Positions 63,805 to 64,000 of a stretch of DNA of 64,000 nt are shown in pieces. The DNA is from Rhodococcus rhodochrous (GTDB lineage Bacteria; Actinomycetota; Actinomycetes; Mycobacteriales; Mycobacteriaceae), in the NCBI RefSeq assembly GCF_900187265.1, contig NZ_LT906450.1, forward strand, positions 3,649,444 through 3,713,443. Direction: 5' to 3'. The notes under the pieces are model-generated. The model was given only the letters and a program-made list of their open reading frames with translations, was not told the DNA's origin and searched no databases. Position 1 is the first letter of the stretch; each line of letters opens with the position of its first letter. The translations under genes and the position numbers were made by a program.

Positions 63805-64000
63805 GTGGCGGAGCAGGCGTGGGCAGGACGGGCCGTAGGGCCGGATCACTTGGTGGCCGGTCGATATCGGCTCGACTCCAAGCTCGGCGGTGGCGGCATG
63901 GGTGCCGTCTGGCTCGCCCGCGACAACCGTCTGGGCCGCGACGTCGCCGTCAAGCAGGTGATCTCCACCGCAGACCTCGATCCCGACGAGGCCGAGGATC
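63805..64000 (+). CDS. Ser/Thr protein kinase, 5' part only
   Basis: The first 65 codons of a Hanks-type kinase, cut by the window end. It begins with GTG 63805; TACTCT ends seven bases upstream (leaderless). The glycine-rich loop is YRLDSKLGGGGMGAVWLARDNRLGRDVAVKQV, with the ATP-binding Lys in VAVKQV. GMGxVW is typical of actinobacterial PknA/PknB-like kinases. Full domain structure is unknown. Confidence 0.9.
   Translation, partial: MAEQAWAGRAVGPDHLVAGRYRLDSKLGGGGMGAVWLARDNRLGRDVAVKQVISTADLDPDEAED

Overview
The window is high-GC actinobacterial DNA, most like Rhodococcus (Nocardiaceae). Several things point this way. The gene order follows a long stretch of the Mycobacterium tuberculosis chromosome (nei – glpD2 – lpdA – Rv3304 – amiA1/amiB1 – PNP – pmmB – upp – Rv3311 – add – deoA – cdd – sdhCDAB – yihY – trpS – icd – metX – folD – trmL – dnaE2 – imuB/imuA'), recalled from memory. 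There is an MspA-type mycolic-membrane porin, a WS/DGAT acyltransferase, a mycothiol-dependent-isomerase-type protein, an actinobacterial SAM-IV riboswitch and many leaderless starts (TANNNT a few bases before ATG/GTG). The window opens inside a Nei/Fpg glycosylase gene and closes inside a Ser/Thr kinase gene. I saw no tRNA, rRNA, insertion sequence, prophage or CRISPR array.

Layout. 1-5.2 kb: DNA glycosylase end, TetR regulator, small membrane protein, divergent glpD/glpK for glycerol use. 5.2-20.7 kb: LpdA quinone reductase, two M20 amidohydrolases, an enoyl-CoA hydratase and a purine/pyrimidine salvage set (PNP, pmmB, upp, add, deoA, cdd), interrupted by an MspA-like porin, a small ESX-like cluster with an NlpC/P60 enzyme, and a duplicated acidic protein. 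20.9-24.4 kb: succinate dehydrogenase sdhCDAB. 24.5-27.8 kb: LapA-like protein, YihY, TrpS, ExoIII. 28.0-32.6 kb: an overlapping iclR / CoA-transferase / aconitase-paralogue operon. 34.0-39.5 kb: NADP isocitrate dehydrogenase, the methionine gene metX behind a SAM-IV riboswitch and two chained upstream ORFs, DUF3017, FolD, WS/DGAT. 39.6-46.0 kb: accessory enzymes, TrmL, rhodanese, DUF4349 lipoprotein. 46.0-50.3 kb: SOS polymerase dnaE2 with a double LexA palindrome, then an SRPBCC/ArsR pair with twin operators. 50.3-61.2 kb: 2-hydroxyacid dehydrogenase, YCII/ECF42 sigma pair, a frameshifted multicopper oxidase, an MMPL transporter, sucrase/ferredoxin-like protein, Zn-alcohol dehydrogenase, a second ExoIII, an alpha/beta hydrolase. 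61.2-63.6 kb: imuA'-imuB behind a LexA box. 63.8 kb: start of a Ser/Thr kinase.

Functional links. DnaE2, ImuA' and ImuB form the actinobacterial SOS mutasome and both loci carry LexA-type boxes. The salvage genes feed nucleosides and bases into nucleotide pools and central carbon. The most novel-looking signals are the metX leader (SAM-IV aptamer, then an ORF beginning Met-Met-Met-Cys-Cys, then a second ORF overlapping metX), the iclR–CoA transferase–aconitase operon with altered active-site residues, the ESX-like NlpC/P60 cluster, and several intergenic tandem repeats.
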